A stretch of 60,000 bases of DNA, taken from positions 1,749,143-1,809,142 of the forward strand of contig NC_045138.2 of NCBI RefSeq assembly GCF_008831285.2. Direction: 5' to 3'. Every line of letters starts with the position of its first letter. Positions within the stretch are counted from its first letter, which is position 1. The position numbers and the translations under genes were made by a program. Source of the DNA: Nymphaea colorata. Its lineage: Eukaryota; Streptophyta; Magnoliopsida; Nymphaeales; Nymphaeaceae. The notes under the pieces are model-generated. The model worked only from the letters and a program-made list of their open reading frames with translations, was not told the origin of the DNA and searched no databases. This document shows, in pieces, positions 12,241 through 24,016 of this stretch.

Positions 12241-12744
12241 TTAATTCAAATTGCACATGTTCATAAGTGGAATCAGATGCAAATGCGAGGAACTTGTAAT
12301 TTTTAAAAGTCTTATATTACATAATAAAGCACAGTTCCTTAGCAGCTTTAGAAGATAATATTTCTCATGCAAATCCAACACCATATTCGGTTTAATCTCG
12401 GCATTCCTGACCGATGTTAAAGGTTTGCATGTGTTTAATTTGTCCTGCAGGGTCAGTGTAACATATTGACGCAAGTACTTTCCTAGATATATTAATCACT
12501 TATTCGAATGGTCTTTCACCCGTCCTGATAGATTGAAAACAAAAACAATTAATACTATACAACCAAAATACCCATCGTCTTTTTCTTCTTGTTTTCCTCT
12601 CACTTGTTCATCGTGATGAATTAAATGGCTTTTGTTTTCAATTATGTAAGTACAAGCTTGCATTCGATATTAATCTTTGTTGAACCATGTGATCAAAAAT
12701 TATATATATAAATATATATTACTATGAACCCCAGCCCCCCTGCC
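12241..12744 (+). repeat. Upstream remnant plus R1 repeat
   Basis: 12290-12420 is the reverse complement of 22650-22790, a piece shared with the copy 3 upstream region. 12425-12720 is an R1 arm in the same orientation as 236-591. No gene is seen. Confidence 0.55.
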
Positions 12745-13410
12745 CTTCAATTTTTTTTTCTGTAAATTTACATATAAATTTTTATGGGTTAGATCACGGT
12801 AAGTGTTCAATCAGTGGTCGGCAAAACGATGGACTTTGAGTTCTTACGGAAGTAGAAAAAGGTGATTTTCTGTGTAAGGGGCTTCACATTTAAAATTTCA
12901 TGGTATTTGAGACATTTTGGCATCCATGTATTGAATCAGTGGGCCAAGATAGACACTCATTCAATAAATGGGGCAGGTTGGGTAACGAATATTTATTCAA
13001 AGCTTTTACATTCAACCTAACCCAAGTACAGCTTTGTATAAATATTAGCATAAGTGAATTTCGTCATATGGTGTCGCAGTCGCTCCTTTGATGGGTAGAA
13101 TAGAACAAACTGTGCAATTTGAAGAATTGCGTTGGCCAGTGTACCCGATCGGTAGATTGAAGTGGGTCGATGAGAGCGAGAGAGAGAGAGAGCGTTGAAA
13201 AAAATGTAACTATTTATATAAAGTGGATGTTGAGAAAAAATAACTAGTATATATTCTTCGTTCTTCATTTTATATATATATATATATATTATATGAGAGA
13301 GAGAACGTTGAAAAAAAAAGTAACTATTATACAGAGTGCAAGTTGAGAAAAAGTAACTACAATATATTTTTCGTTCTTCATTTTACATATATATACGAGT
13401 GTTCTCCCAT
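12745..13410 (-). repeat. Left arm of a large inverted repeat (R2 family)
   Basis: This segment is largely the reverse complement of 14110-14745. Paired phrases include tgcgttggccagtgtac with gtacactggccaatgca and agttcttacggaag with cataagaactcaaag. It contains the inverted form of the hairpin repeat (ccatgtattgaatcagtg) and several (AT)n and (GA)n tracts. The two arms with a spacer of about 700 bp make a structure of roughly 2 kb. Confidence 0.7.
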
Positions 13411-13736
13411 TTTAAAGTGCCCTCTGTGTCAAACACTCATTGGATATCAGGGATAAACTTTTCCCCCTACAAAAATCAAAGCAAATGTTTAAAAGAAAAC
13501 TTTCGCTTTTTTTAGATGCCATGCGCCCTTCGGCGTCCAAACTCTGAACAAGACAGATACAGTATCCTGATTTAACCTGGAACATGGCATTGCAACCAGA
13601 AATAACCTGTATAGTGGTGTGCAAGAAAGGCCCAAGGCTTTATCCACGATGAGTCAAGCCAGCTCGAGTTTGGCTCCTATACAAATATATTATTTGGTTT
13701 TCTAACAAAAAAAAGTCTTGGTTGTCTTCCTGCATA
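13411..13736. other. Inverted-repeat spacer, no gene seen
   Basis: The spacer between the arms contains ordinary unique-looking sequence. Short open frames on the minus strand have no recognisable domain. Confidence 0.4.
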
Positions 13737-14109
13737 GGGCTGTCATCATGTCAATGGATCGTATATATGTAATCATTTGCATTTGTTTGGATATTTACAT
13801 ATTCGAATTGGAATTTGAATTCAAATTCAAATAAAAAAAGTCATATCCAAATTAGAATCTAAAATCCGATTCAATCTAAATCTGATTTTTATATTTATAT
13901 CCGAATCTAAATCCGAATTTTGAATGGATTTTGCCCATTTTCAAAATTTAATATCATTAGATATATGATATTTGTCTAAAAATGAATCTGTATCTGAATC
14001 CAAATCCGATAGGATGTCATTTGTTAAATTCGAATTCAATTCGATTTCTTAATCAGATATTAGGTTTTTTTCCATATCCGATTTCACTTTTTTTTGTAAC
14101 TACACGAGT
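13737..14109. mobile_element. hAT-like non-autonomous piece with ATCCGAATC-type subterminal repeats
   Basis: It begins tagggctgtcatcatgtcaa, close to the tagggctgtcaacgg ends common in plant hAT elements. It then shows many imperfect phrases such as aatccgattc, atccgaatct and aaatccgat. A similar stretch starts tagggatgtcaacggatc at 25113. There is no transposase and I cannot place the right end. Confidence 0.35.
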
Positions 14110-14745
14110 CTTTTCTCAACATGCACTCTCTATAATAGTTACTTTTTTTTTTCGACGTTCTCTTTCTCATATAATATATATATATATAATATGAAGAAAG
14201 AAGAATATATACTAGTTATTTTTTCTCAACATCCACTCTATATAAATAGTTACTTTTTTTTCAACGCTCTCTCTCTCTCTCTCTCGCTCTCATCGACCCA
14301 CTTCAATCTACCGATCGGGTACACTGGCCAATGCAATTCTTCAAATTGCACAGTTTGTTCTATTCTACCCATCAAGCGAGAGATTGAGACACCACATGAC
14401 CAAATTCACTTATGCTAATATTTATTCAAAGCTGTACTTGGGGATCGGTTGAATGGAAAAGCTTTGAATAAATATTAGTTACCCAACCTGCCCCATGTAT
14501 TGAGTCAGTGTGTATCTTTGCCCACTGATTCAATACATGGATGCCAAAATGTCTAAAATACCATGAAATTTTAAATGTGAAGCCCCTTACACGGACAAAG
14601 GTGAAAAAATCACCTTTTTCCATAAGAACTCAAAGTCCATCGTTTTGCCGACCATTGATTGAACATTGACTATGATCTAATCCATAAAAATTTATATGTA
14701 AATTTACACAAAAAAAATTGAAGGGGAGGGGGAAGGTAGTGATCT
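14110..14745 (+). repeat. Right arm of the large inverted repeat (R2 family)
   Basis: This is the same R2 block as 23940-24480: CT tract, cgacccacttcaatctaccg, the hairpin repeat at about 14490-14540, then the phrase gatctaatccataaaaattt. It pairs with 12745-13410. Confidence 0.7.
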
Positions 14746-14796
14746 AATCTATAAAAATATATATGTAAATTTACAAAAAAATCTGTACTTAAATTT

Positions 14797-16231
14797 ATAG
14801 TGTTATATAATGTTATATATCATTATATTATATTAAATTGTTACACAGTTTCATATTGTGTTATAATGTTATAGTGTTAAAGAATAATATAGTATGGTAG
14901 TGTTACAATGTTATAGTGTTATATAGAGTTATACAGTGATAACGTATTATATAGTGTCATATTTAACACTATTACATTATACATTATAACATTATAACAC
15001 TATATATATCTATAACTTTATAACATTATAACACCATAACACTACATAACACTATAACATTATAACACAATATAACACCACAACAATATAACACGACATA
15101 ATCCTATATAATACTACAACACTATATAATGCCATTTGATACAATAAAAGACTATAACACTATATAATGCATAACACTATATAACATTATGATACTATAA
15201 CATTATATACCACTACATAATATTATAACACTATAACAATATCTACCACTCTAACACTACAACAATATATAACACTATGTATAATACTATATAACTATAT
15301 CTAACACTGTAACACTATAACACTATATAATACTATGCTACACTATAAGAATATATAACACGATAATACTATATAACACTATCACACTATAATACTATAA
15401 CATTCTAACATTATATAATACTATAACACTATATAACACTATAACACCATAACACAATAACATTGTATAACACTAGAATACCATAACACTATATAACATT
15501 ATAACACAATATTACACAATATAATACTATAACACTTTACAACACCATATAATTATAACACTATGTGAAGCATAACACTATAACCCTATATAACACTATA
15601 TAAGACTCTAACACTAAAATACAATATAATACTATATAACAATATAGCAATCAGACACTATAACACTATATAACTATGTATAAGACTATAACAATATACG
15701 ATAGTATAACACTATATAACACAATAGCATTGTATAATAATACATAATACTATAACACTATAATTCTTTGACACTATATGACACTACATAACGCTATAAC
15801 TCTATAAAACTATATAACACAATACGACAATATCACAATATATAACACTATAACTCTATATAACATCGTAACACCATATAAAACTATAACACTGCATAAC
15901 ACTAACATTATATAAAAAAACTATAGCACAATAACACTATAACAATATATAACACCACAACACTATATGACTCTAGAATGTTATATAACACTATAAGACT
16001 CTACAACACCATAACACTGTAACATTATATAGAAATTTATAACACTATAATACTATAAGAATACATAACACAATATAATAATATAACACTATAACACAAT
16101 ATAACATTATATAATACTATATAACTTTATATAACTTTTGATAACTCTAAATAATGCTATAATACTATATAACATTGTAACACTATAATGTTCTAACGCT
16201 ATAACACTATAACACCATGTAACACTACATA
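14797..16231. repeat. 1.4-kb degenerate TATAACACTA minisatellite
   Basis: Almost every base belongs to imperfect, variably spaced copies of TATAACACTA and near variants (taacactata, taacattata, taacaccata). The first about 165 bp (to about 14962) carry the complementary phrase (tatagtgttata), so the strand that carries C switches inside the array. It has no coding capacity. It sits between the R2 arm and the chimeric F3H fragment. Confidence 0.85.
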
Positions 16232-16307
16232 TTTTTTGCACTATTCTCAGATAAAATATTTATGTAGACCAATTCATAGTGTTATGTATAACTGTCCCTT
16301 GATACAA

Positions 16308-16459
16308 AAATTATATATATAAATATATATTACTATGAACCCCAGCCCCCCTGCCCTTCAATTTTTTTTTCTGTAAATTTACATATAAATTTTTATGGGT
16401 TAGATCACGGTAAGTGTTCAATCAGTGGTCGGCAAAACGATGGACTTTGAGTTCTTACG
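16308..16459 (+). repeat. Recent copy of 12697-12848
   Basis: 152 bp matching 12697-12848 without a difference I could find, including the T9 run. It is joined at cttacgg directly to a piece of F3H exon 1. The original lies about 3.6 kb to the left, beside copy 2. Confidence 0.8.
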
Positions 16460-16701
16460 GTGCTGGTGAACTTCTACCCGAGGTGCCCACAGCCCGAGCT
16501 GACACTCGGTCTCAGGCGTCACACCGACCCCGGCACCATCACCATCCTCCATCAGGACCACGTCGGCGGCCTGCAGATCACCAGGGACGGTGGCCGGACT
16601 TGGCTCACCGTCAAGCCCATCGACGGTGCCTTTGTCATCAACCTTGGAGATCATGCTCACGTACGAAAACACCCAGACTCCATGCATCCTCACCAACTCA
16701 A
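16460..16701 (+). pseudogene. F3H-like exon 1 fragment copied from gene 2
   Basis: The fragment encodes [20 protein letters not shown], the HTDPGT motif and INLGDHAH, then 13 codons of the gene 2 intron (to CACCAACTCAAGA). It differs from gene 2 (11212-11453) at one base that I can see, so the copy is very young. It lacks a promoter, start, N-terminal domain and second exon. Its orientation is opposite to gene 2 relative to the attached 152-bp flank. Confidence 0.85.
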
Positions 16702-16731
16702 GATATTGTTTACACGGAATAAACAATATCT
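16701..16731. repeat. Perfect 12-bp inverted repeat at the fragment/Copia junction
   Basis: agatattgttta and taaacaatatct are exact reverse complements around the 7-base spacer cacggaa. The structure sits exactly where the F3H fragment ends and Copia sequence begins. Confidence 0.8.
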
Positions 16732-18255
16732 AAGAATCCATGTACTGGTGTAGAAGTCTTGTTAAAGGGTAGACCCTTTTGACAAGCTTCACACACTTTA
16801 TATTGCATAAAATCATCATAAGGCAAACCAAAAATATTCAAAATGTTCATAACAGTCTTTAAATAGGGATGACCAAAACGTCTATGCCAAGTGTCAACCG
16901 ATTCCTTGACCCCAACATCTCTAGTGGTGAAGAAGACTTGCTTGTCCTTGTTCAAGGTCAATTTGTATAAACCATCTTCACTTTGACCTTGGAGCAGCAC
17001 TTTCCTTGAAGTGAGATCCTTGACATAACAATAAGAGGGGTGAAATTCAAAGAAAACATTATTCTCCTTAGCAAATTTGTGTACTAACATGAGATTCTTA
17101 GAGATGTTAGGTACACAAAAAATATCACTCATGACAAATCTATCAAAAACAATAGAACCAATGTGGTTAATAGCCAACCTAATCCATCTCCAACAAGAAT
17201 GCGATTATCGTTTTGATATTTTGAGTGTAGAAATAAGTTGTTCAAGTCGCTGGTCACATGATGCGATGCCCCAGTATTTGGATACTAGTTTTGACCATTG
17301 GTGGAACTCTGATGAGGGGCCACATGATATGCTTTTGGTGCCAAAGGAGGATTATTTTGAGCATAAGAGACAAGTTGGTAGCAGGAGCGCAGAATGACTA
17401 GGTTTTTCACAAATTTGGCAAGTAATACGAGGTCGATTACTTTGAAATTGGCCTCCACGACTTCTAAAATTGTCACCACGGTTTCCTCTTCCACCATGAT
17501 AAAGTGATCCTCCACAATTTTGATTGTGAGAAAAAAAACTAGTCTTGTTTGTCAAATTAAGAGAAGCATTCAGCTGATCAGTTTCATCACCAATACTCTC
17601 TATTATATTGCGTTCTTGAGTCAAGAGTAGACCATGAAGCTCTTCCAACGTCACTGGTGTAGATCGGGTCTCCATTGAGACCCTAAAAGCATGATACTCA
17701 TTTGGCACTCCTTTCAATAAATGCATGATAAGATCATCTTCATTAATAGGTTTAGAGGCAGTAGTTAATTGATGCGCAATAAATTTTGCATGCTGAAAAT
17801 GCTCATCTATTGCCTTAAATAGCCAGGACATGTGGATTCGTTGGCGGGATTTGTCGAAGAACTCTGACACGGTGAAGGTAGAATTGTCGAGACACACCCG
17901 ACTCATCGGGGAATGAAGAACACGGCAGAATATTCTGTCGGGTTTCACAGGAATCCCTCTTTCGCACCGGAAAAAGCAGAAAAATTGTCGGCGGACTTCA
18001 AAAATCGATTTTCCCTCATTTCTCAACGGTTTCATACGAGTAAGGGCTCAAAATGTTTGGAATTTCGTCAGCTGTCTCCTCAAATAATCAAAAACATGTT
18101 TTGGTCTCAAGGTCAGATGGATTTAACACCAAAAGTAGTCGGACTCCGCCAGATATAAAAAAAACACGTCCGAGAGAAGAATATGTGAAAATTAGCTATG
18201 GAATGATTCACCAAAGATCAATATCTAGAGCAGACACCATGGAGTTCTGATACCA
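16732..18255 (-). mobile_element. Ty1/Copia element, 5' half (gag and gag-pre-integrase), decayed
   Basis: On the minus strand the primer-binding site TGGTATCAGAAC (18255-18244) follows the LTR directly. Gag follows (LLKGVPNEYHAFRVSMETR, VTLEELHGLLLTQE; about 17820-17450) with a broken zinc knuckle CQICEKPSH that lacks its last cysteine spacing. After a frame change comes the gag-pre-integrase part (SVDTWHRRFGHPYLKTV, then KVCEACQKGLPF; to about 16770). Integrase, reverse transcriptase, RNase H and the 3' LTR are absent; the element stops at the hairpin at 16731. It is a truncated, dead element. Confidence 0.8.
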
Positions 18256-18635
18256 TGTGAAAAAGAGATATGAACAAGAATGAACAAGAAATTTTAACGA
18301 GGTTCGGTGTTGAAATCACTTACGTCCTCAAAGTCTCTCTACTCTCTTTTCAACATGTAACGAGAGATAGAGGTTCCATTATTTAAAAAATACAAAACAC
18401 AATCTTCGACTTCTGAAATCATGGAGTTGATATACAACTTGTTTTCTTCAAAATATCATTTCCTATTTTATCTCTTTCCGTAGATAAAGAGATTTGGACG
18501 TGGACCTCTTCTTTTCCTGACTTTTTGGCAACTGATTCCACTGTATCATCTTTTGATTTTCTGGCAATAGATTTATCAGATTTGTTTAACTTATGTGTAT
18601 GATCATCCTTTGCCGCATGATTTGGTTCTCTAACA
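18256..18635 (-). mobile_element. 5' LTR of the truncated Copia element
   Basis: 380 bp, minus orientation, starting TGTTAGAGAACCAAATC at 18635 and ending TTTTTCACA at 18256, directly beside the primer-binding site. Right of it the sequence returns to the conserved tail of unit 3. No second LTR is left for comparison. Confidence 0.7.
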
Positions 18636-20170
18636 TTGAGAAGTCTAATCATAATGACATGTTAATTTCGATCATCAATGAAAAACCTTAGAACAGCTCA
18701 TGCTCATTATCTATGGAGTTTCGTGTCTTTAGCGAGGTCCCGTCTCATTTCTCTGCAGTCAAAATTCCTATTAGAATCTTGCATCACTTGCCTTCCTAGG
18801 TCTTCCATTGATGAAAAACTTCACACAAAAAGAAAGATGCCCTTCAATAAAAGAAAAAATGACCCTCTCATGTTAAAGCTTACATGAGGCGGCAAGAAGA
18901 TCGTTTTTTTGTGTAGATTGAACTCCGATTAGCACTTTCATGAAATCACATAAGAGCCGTTTGGCAAAGAGAACAGTAACAAAACTGTTTCATGATTTTG
19001 TCTTAAAAGTTGCAGCAAATTCATTGTACACTATGTTTCAGTGTTTGGAGTATATTTATGGAACAATTTAGTTTCTACTATTCTCAAGTCAGTGTTGTAA
19101 AAATTGGTTCTTGAAACAAATTGTGAATCTAATAATTCTGTGAATTGGCCAACTCATGTGAATCGATCAGTCATGAATAATGAACATCATTGAAAAATCA
19201 TTTCAAAAAAAAGAAAAGAAAGAAAAGTAAGTAAAAACATGCACAACAAGAAATTTCTTAAAACACTCAACAAAGTAGTTAAAAGCTCACATTGCACTTT
19301 GTAACCCGCCACTGAAATTGAATCAACTGACCCAGGCTGATTCTTATGAACAACCATTTCTTATATTAGTTAAGAAGGAAAAGTCACCACAAAAATTTGG
19401 CAGGCCATTATTAGTCTCACCATATGGAACTCACTTTCCCACCGTTGTACCTGCTTAAAGATAAAGACACTTGCAAATGGATCACATGCTATGTGGCTTT
19501 CACTTTTAATACTTTCTTCCCAAAGGTATTTACCCAACGAATTGAAGCAAACTTTCCAAAAGTAGTTGAATAATTTTTTTTCCTTGTTTAGACAAGACCC
19601 AACAAAACCAAAACTGTTGATTTTGAAATTTGTGTAGATCTGAACTATGTGTTGGATGTTTATGATTTTTTAATTCTTTTGAATTACACAGTTTCCTGAA
19701 AATTTTTGTGTTTAAACTGGACGATCTGATCGGGTAAGTACAACCAAGCGAGAAGCAAAGTCCACTTTTTTGCCCTGTCCGATAGAGTCTAAAGTTGTGT
19801 CGATGTCAGGCATCGAGATCTCCATGTTCTTCAACTTGCATATAAAATTCATTCGCTTTACAGTCCAAGGAACATAGCCCTAGCACAAAATAAGCGCATA
19901 GGCCCATCAAGGTATGATATCAGATCTGGAGATCAATAAAACGGGCTAAAATTTCCTCATGTCACTATGAAGTGCAATCATTTAATTAACTACACGAGTC
20001 GTTATTTAAGCATTCGTGGATCAAAGAGGACACATACATAGTGACGTGAAGATAAGCACGCATGTGTTGCCACATGGGCGTGCATAACACAAACACAAAG
20101 TCAATGACTGAGGAAACTAAGCAAATGCCTAAGAAACTTCCCAACACGTACAACCTCCATGCTCTTTGGT
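18636..20170 (-). other. Downstream tail of unit 3 (segmental duplication)
   Basis: Read on the minus strand, it corresponds block by block to the tail of copy 4 (33426-34990) and copy 5 (43003-44570): post-stop region, decayed T1 block, spacer, then a short open frame. That frame (18678-18887, plus strand, 69 codons, starting MKNLRTAHAHYLWSF) has partners of 68 and 69 codons at 34961-34755 and 44549-44340. I do not recognise the peptide; codon differences look unconstrained. Apart from it I see no gene. Confidence 0.6.
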
Positions 20171-21636
20171 TCATAGCTTTTGGCAACGTCCACATCGTGC
20201 TGCATCTTCTTCGTCTACATTTTCTTGAAGGGAACTGGTTTCACAATCAATGGCTTCTCATCGTCCGCTACCTTCAGTGGGTAGACAAGGGCATCCTGTG
20301 CCGGGACTGCAACGTGGCGATCTACAGACGGCTGGAATTAGAGTTCACCACCACTTGGTGCTCCACCGCAGCAAACCTCCCGTTGCTCAAGCACTAATAT
20401 ATCAAGAAGAAATATATGTGAAGCAATGGTAGAAATAGAAATTCCAGTTTAAGGAGCACTAGGACTTTAAAATATAAATTATATCTTTAGAGGGCAAGCA
20501 ATATATAAGCATCTAATTATAAGTTACTAACCTATGAATATGCAATTTATGTGGGCATGTGTGGGCAACTACCCACACAAGCTAATAATGTCAAGCTAGA
20601 ATTGATGATGAGTGGACATAACCCACCACTTGAGTGAGAGTGAGAAATCCCCCTCTTTCCCCGATCTAATGCTTCGAGACTTATGTGAACTTTGAGTTAC
20701 AGTTAGAAACTCGAAAATAACATGTGCCACTATTTAGTAACACGTGAAACATAACTGTGGCCATAACAGTGGCCATGAAAAAAACAGATGCATGGAGTCA
20801 GAGTGTTTCCATACGCGAGCATGTTCTCCAAGGTTGATGACAAAGGCACCGTCGATGGGCTTGACGGTGAACCAAGTCCGGCCACCGTCCCTGGTGATCT
20901 GCAGGCCGCCGACGTGGTCCTGATGGAGGATGGTGATGGTGCCAGGGTCGGTGTGAGCCTGAGACCGAGCACCAGCTCTGGCTGCGGGCACCTCGGGTAG
21001 AAGTTCACCAGCACCTTTTGGTCCATCTGCAGGCAAGCTTCTTTGAAGGCACCCTTCTCCAAGCCCATGCTCTCCGACAAAACCTCCAGAATTCGGGACG
21101 CCAACTTCATATTCGCCTCACAATAGCGCTCCACCAGCTCCGGCCACCCCTTCGGCTGCTCCGGCCACATGGCAGAGTCTCGGGACTCCACCGGGTACGA
21201 ATAGAAGACGAAGAACTCACGCCAGTTCTCAAATCTTCGCTTCACCAAACAAGTGGTTGCTGACTCCATAACCGCCGTTCTTGCTGGCGGTCATCTCGAA
21301 CCGGAGCTTCTCCTCGACAGGGAGCTGGAAGAAGCGAGTGGAGAGGTCAGCCATGGCAGAGACCAGCGTTGGGTCTACGCCATGGTCGATCAGCTGGATG
21401 ATGCCCCAGTTTTCCAGGGCATCCACGATGTTGCGGAAGACGGCGGAGCGGCGGGCGGAGTCAGCGGAGTCGATGTCAGCAAAGGATACGATGGGGATGT
21501 CGTTGGAGAATGCATCGTGTCCGACCTTTGGCCGCTTCGCTTCGTTGCGGATGAAGGCGCTGGGGACAGTCAACTCCTTGCTCAGTGAAAGAAGGAAAGG
21601 CTTCAGTGCTTTGGCCTGCTCTAAGTTGGGAGCCAT
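20171..21636 (-). pseudogene. F3H-like copy 3, two exons, broken
   Basis: Exon 1 runs 21636-20815 and exon 2 about 20393-20171. The start [14 protein letters not shown] and the first 130 residues are readable. Near 21237 an insertion of four bases changes the frame and gives a stop just after LFGEAKI. Reading continues in another frame ([19 protein letters not shown]), and a single-base deletion in the LGLRRH codons (about 20953) shifts it again just before HTDPGT. Exon 2 has TCG changed to TAG in the SRLS motif, a one-base deletion soon after, and is 11 bp short. Splice signals are still recognisable. The leader is tandemly duplicated, as in copies 1 and 5. Confidence 0.85.
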
Positions 21637-22500
21637 CCTCTGTCTCTCTACTGTCCTTGAGTGCTGAGTTTGAATGGCGACGGTCTGCAAGCATAAGACT
21701 CTCTTCTGTTCTTCAGTTACTGAGTTTCTATGTCGACGGTCAGCACCCCTGAAATTTATAGTGCAGTTTGAATAACTAAAACGTCCGAAGTGAACCACTT
21801 AGATCCTTAAGACAATCCACCGACAGATCTGCTTACTCTCAAGTTTACACTTCAAAATTAATTCAAACTGTTTTCCAATGATCAAATTGAATCTTCTGGC
21901 CAGAATTATTAATATTCTTCGTTTAGCCTTTAACGCAGTACTATAAATTATGCACGCCTACTAAGTGCTTGCTGGCCCTGAATATTATATAATAAATGTC
22001 AAGAACTCTGTAATTAGTTAATGAACATAAAGTAAACCTCTACGCAAATATGCTCGACTCGGATACAAAGAAATTATCGAGACGATGGCAAGATAATGTT
22101 CATAAAGAAGTTGAAATACTGCACGGATGTGGTGTGGAAATTTATCAAGCACATATATATTTTGAGTTATGCAAGAAATCAGAGGTAAGGATTGGGCGAA
22201 GAAATCAAAGCTGGTATAAGGCTATTTTCTATTTTTCAATAAAAACACTTAAAAATATTTTAAAAATTTTAACTATTTCAATTTTAATATCAGTTTGGTA
22301 ACTAAGTGGACGAGACCACGGAGAAAGCTGATGACATAAATCGGTAGGGTTTTGCAGTAAAGGGCGTGGACAAAAAGCCTGTAAACAATGAGGAAGCCTG
22401 TAAATAAACGGAATTGAATGTTGGTTGAAACTGCAGCTCCTCTTTTCTATCTGATCACGCCCGAAAGCATTTATCAAATGGCAATGCCCCTCTCTTCATT
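21637..22500 (-). other. Copy 3 upstream region, shared with copy 4
   Basis: It contains the duplicated leader (two units between 21640 and 21750), a decayed TATA region, and further out a segment matching 30690-31370 upstream of copy 4 in order. An open frame at 22050-22301 (plus) with LDSDTKKLSRRWQDNVHKEV has a broken counterpart at 31084-30845, so it may be a remnant of an unknown gene carried along in the duplication. Confidence 0.5.
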
Positions 22501-22543
22501 ATTGTCTTTGAAAACAAAAAGCACAGTAAGCAGTAGACAGAAC

Positions 22544-22580
<37 letters not shown>
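22544..22580. repeat. (CT)n microsatellite
   Basis: About 15 CT units followed by interrupted CTTTCT phrases. Confidence 0.85.
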
Positions 22581-22582
<2 letters not shown>

Positions 22583-22840
22583 TCTCTCATACAAAAATGT
22601 CGATATTTTTATTTTCCTCGAGAAGATAATCTGCTGTTCTAATCTTTAACATCTGTCTGGAATGCGAGATTAAACCGAACACGGTGTTGGATTTGCATGG
22701 GAAACGTTATCTTCTAAAGCTGCTAAGGAACTGTGCTTTATTATGTAATTGTAATCTAAGACTTTAAAAATTAAAAGTTCTTCGGTTTTGGATCAGATAA
22801 GATCGAGTTGTATGCACAGGATATGCACACTAAAAAAAAA

Positions 22841-22860
22841 GGGGGGGGGGGGGGGGGGGG
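22841..22860 (+). repeat. A9-G20 homopolymer tract
   Basis: Nine A run into twenty consecutive G. A second G20 run lies at 10721-10740. It is 62 bp from the left target site of the 22923 element. Confidence 0.9.
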
Positions 22861-22922
22861 AGGTTGGGACATTTTAGATTTTTTTTATAAACAAATATAT
22901 ATTTTAGATTTTTAACTTTTTT

Positions 22923-23625
22923 GCAACTCCTTCTTTGTCCTTCTAAAAATCTCAATTTTTTACTTTAACAAGAGCATTTTGGTCATTGGATATTCACACG
23001 GTCCCTTACGATCGATATAGAAATCAATGAATCTTTTTATGCATGTGTTTAATTTGTCCCGCAGCCTCAGTGTAACATATTGACACAGGAATAGTACTTT
23101 CCTGGATAATATTTATCACTTACTCGAATGGTATTCCACCCATCCCGATAGATTAAAAAAAAGTCAATTAACATTATATAATCAAAATATCCATAGCCTT
23201 TTTCTTCTTGCTTTTCTCTCATTTGTTCTTCGTTTTTCTCTCACTTGTTCATCCTAATGGATTGAACAGCTTTTGTTTTCAAATATGTAAGTACAAATCG
23301 CATTTGATATTAATCTTTGTCGAACCATGTGTTCAAAAATTATATATATATGTATATATACTTAACTTATTTATGATTACTGTCCAATTGTTTGAAAGAA
23401 AAATGATGAAAAAAAAAGGTGTGGAGTAACAATAGATTATGAAAGTACACATTTTTCTCTTAAGGGTCTGTCACCATGGACCAAACGTTCTTTACAAGTG
23501 AGATGAATGACTCTTGGCTATCAGTCATCACTCACTCATATGTATATAAAATGAAGAACGGAAAATATATAGTAGTTGCTTTTTCTCAACATCCACTCTA
23601 TATAATAGTTACTTTTTTTCAACGT

Positions 23626-23657
<32 letters not shown>

Positions 23658-23744
23658 TAAAGAACGAAGAATATATAGTAATCTCAACAACATTCACTCT
23701 ATATAATAGTCACTTTTTTACTCTTGGCTATGAGTCATCATCCA

Positions 23745-23783
<39 letters not shown>

Positions 23784-23964
23784 CGAAAAATATATGGCAG
23801 TTACTTTTTCTCAACATGCACTACTCTGTATAATAGTTACTTTTTTATTCAACGTTCTCTCTCTCTCTCATATATATATAATATATATATAACCAAGAAC
23901 GAAGAATATATAGTAGTTACTTTTTCCCAACATCCACTGTATATAATAGTTACTTTTTTTTCAA

Positions 23965-24016
<52 letters not shown>

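Noticed and set aside
14797-16231. CRISPR-like array
   Set aside because: Units are short, variable and without spacers; this is a eukaryotic minisatellite.
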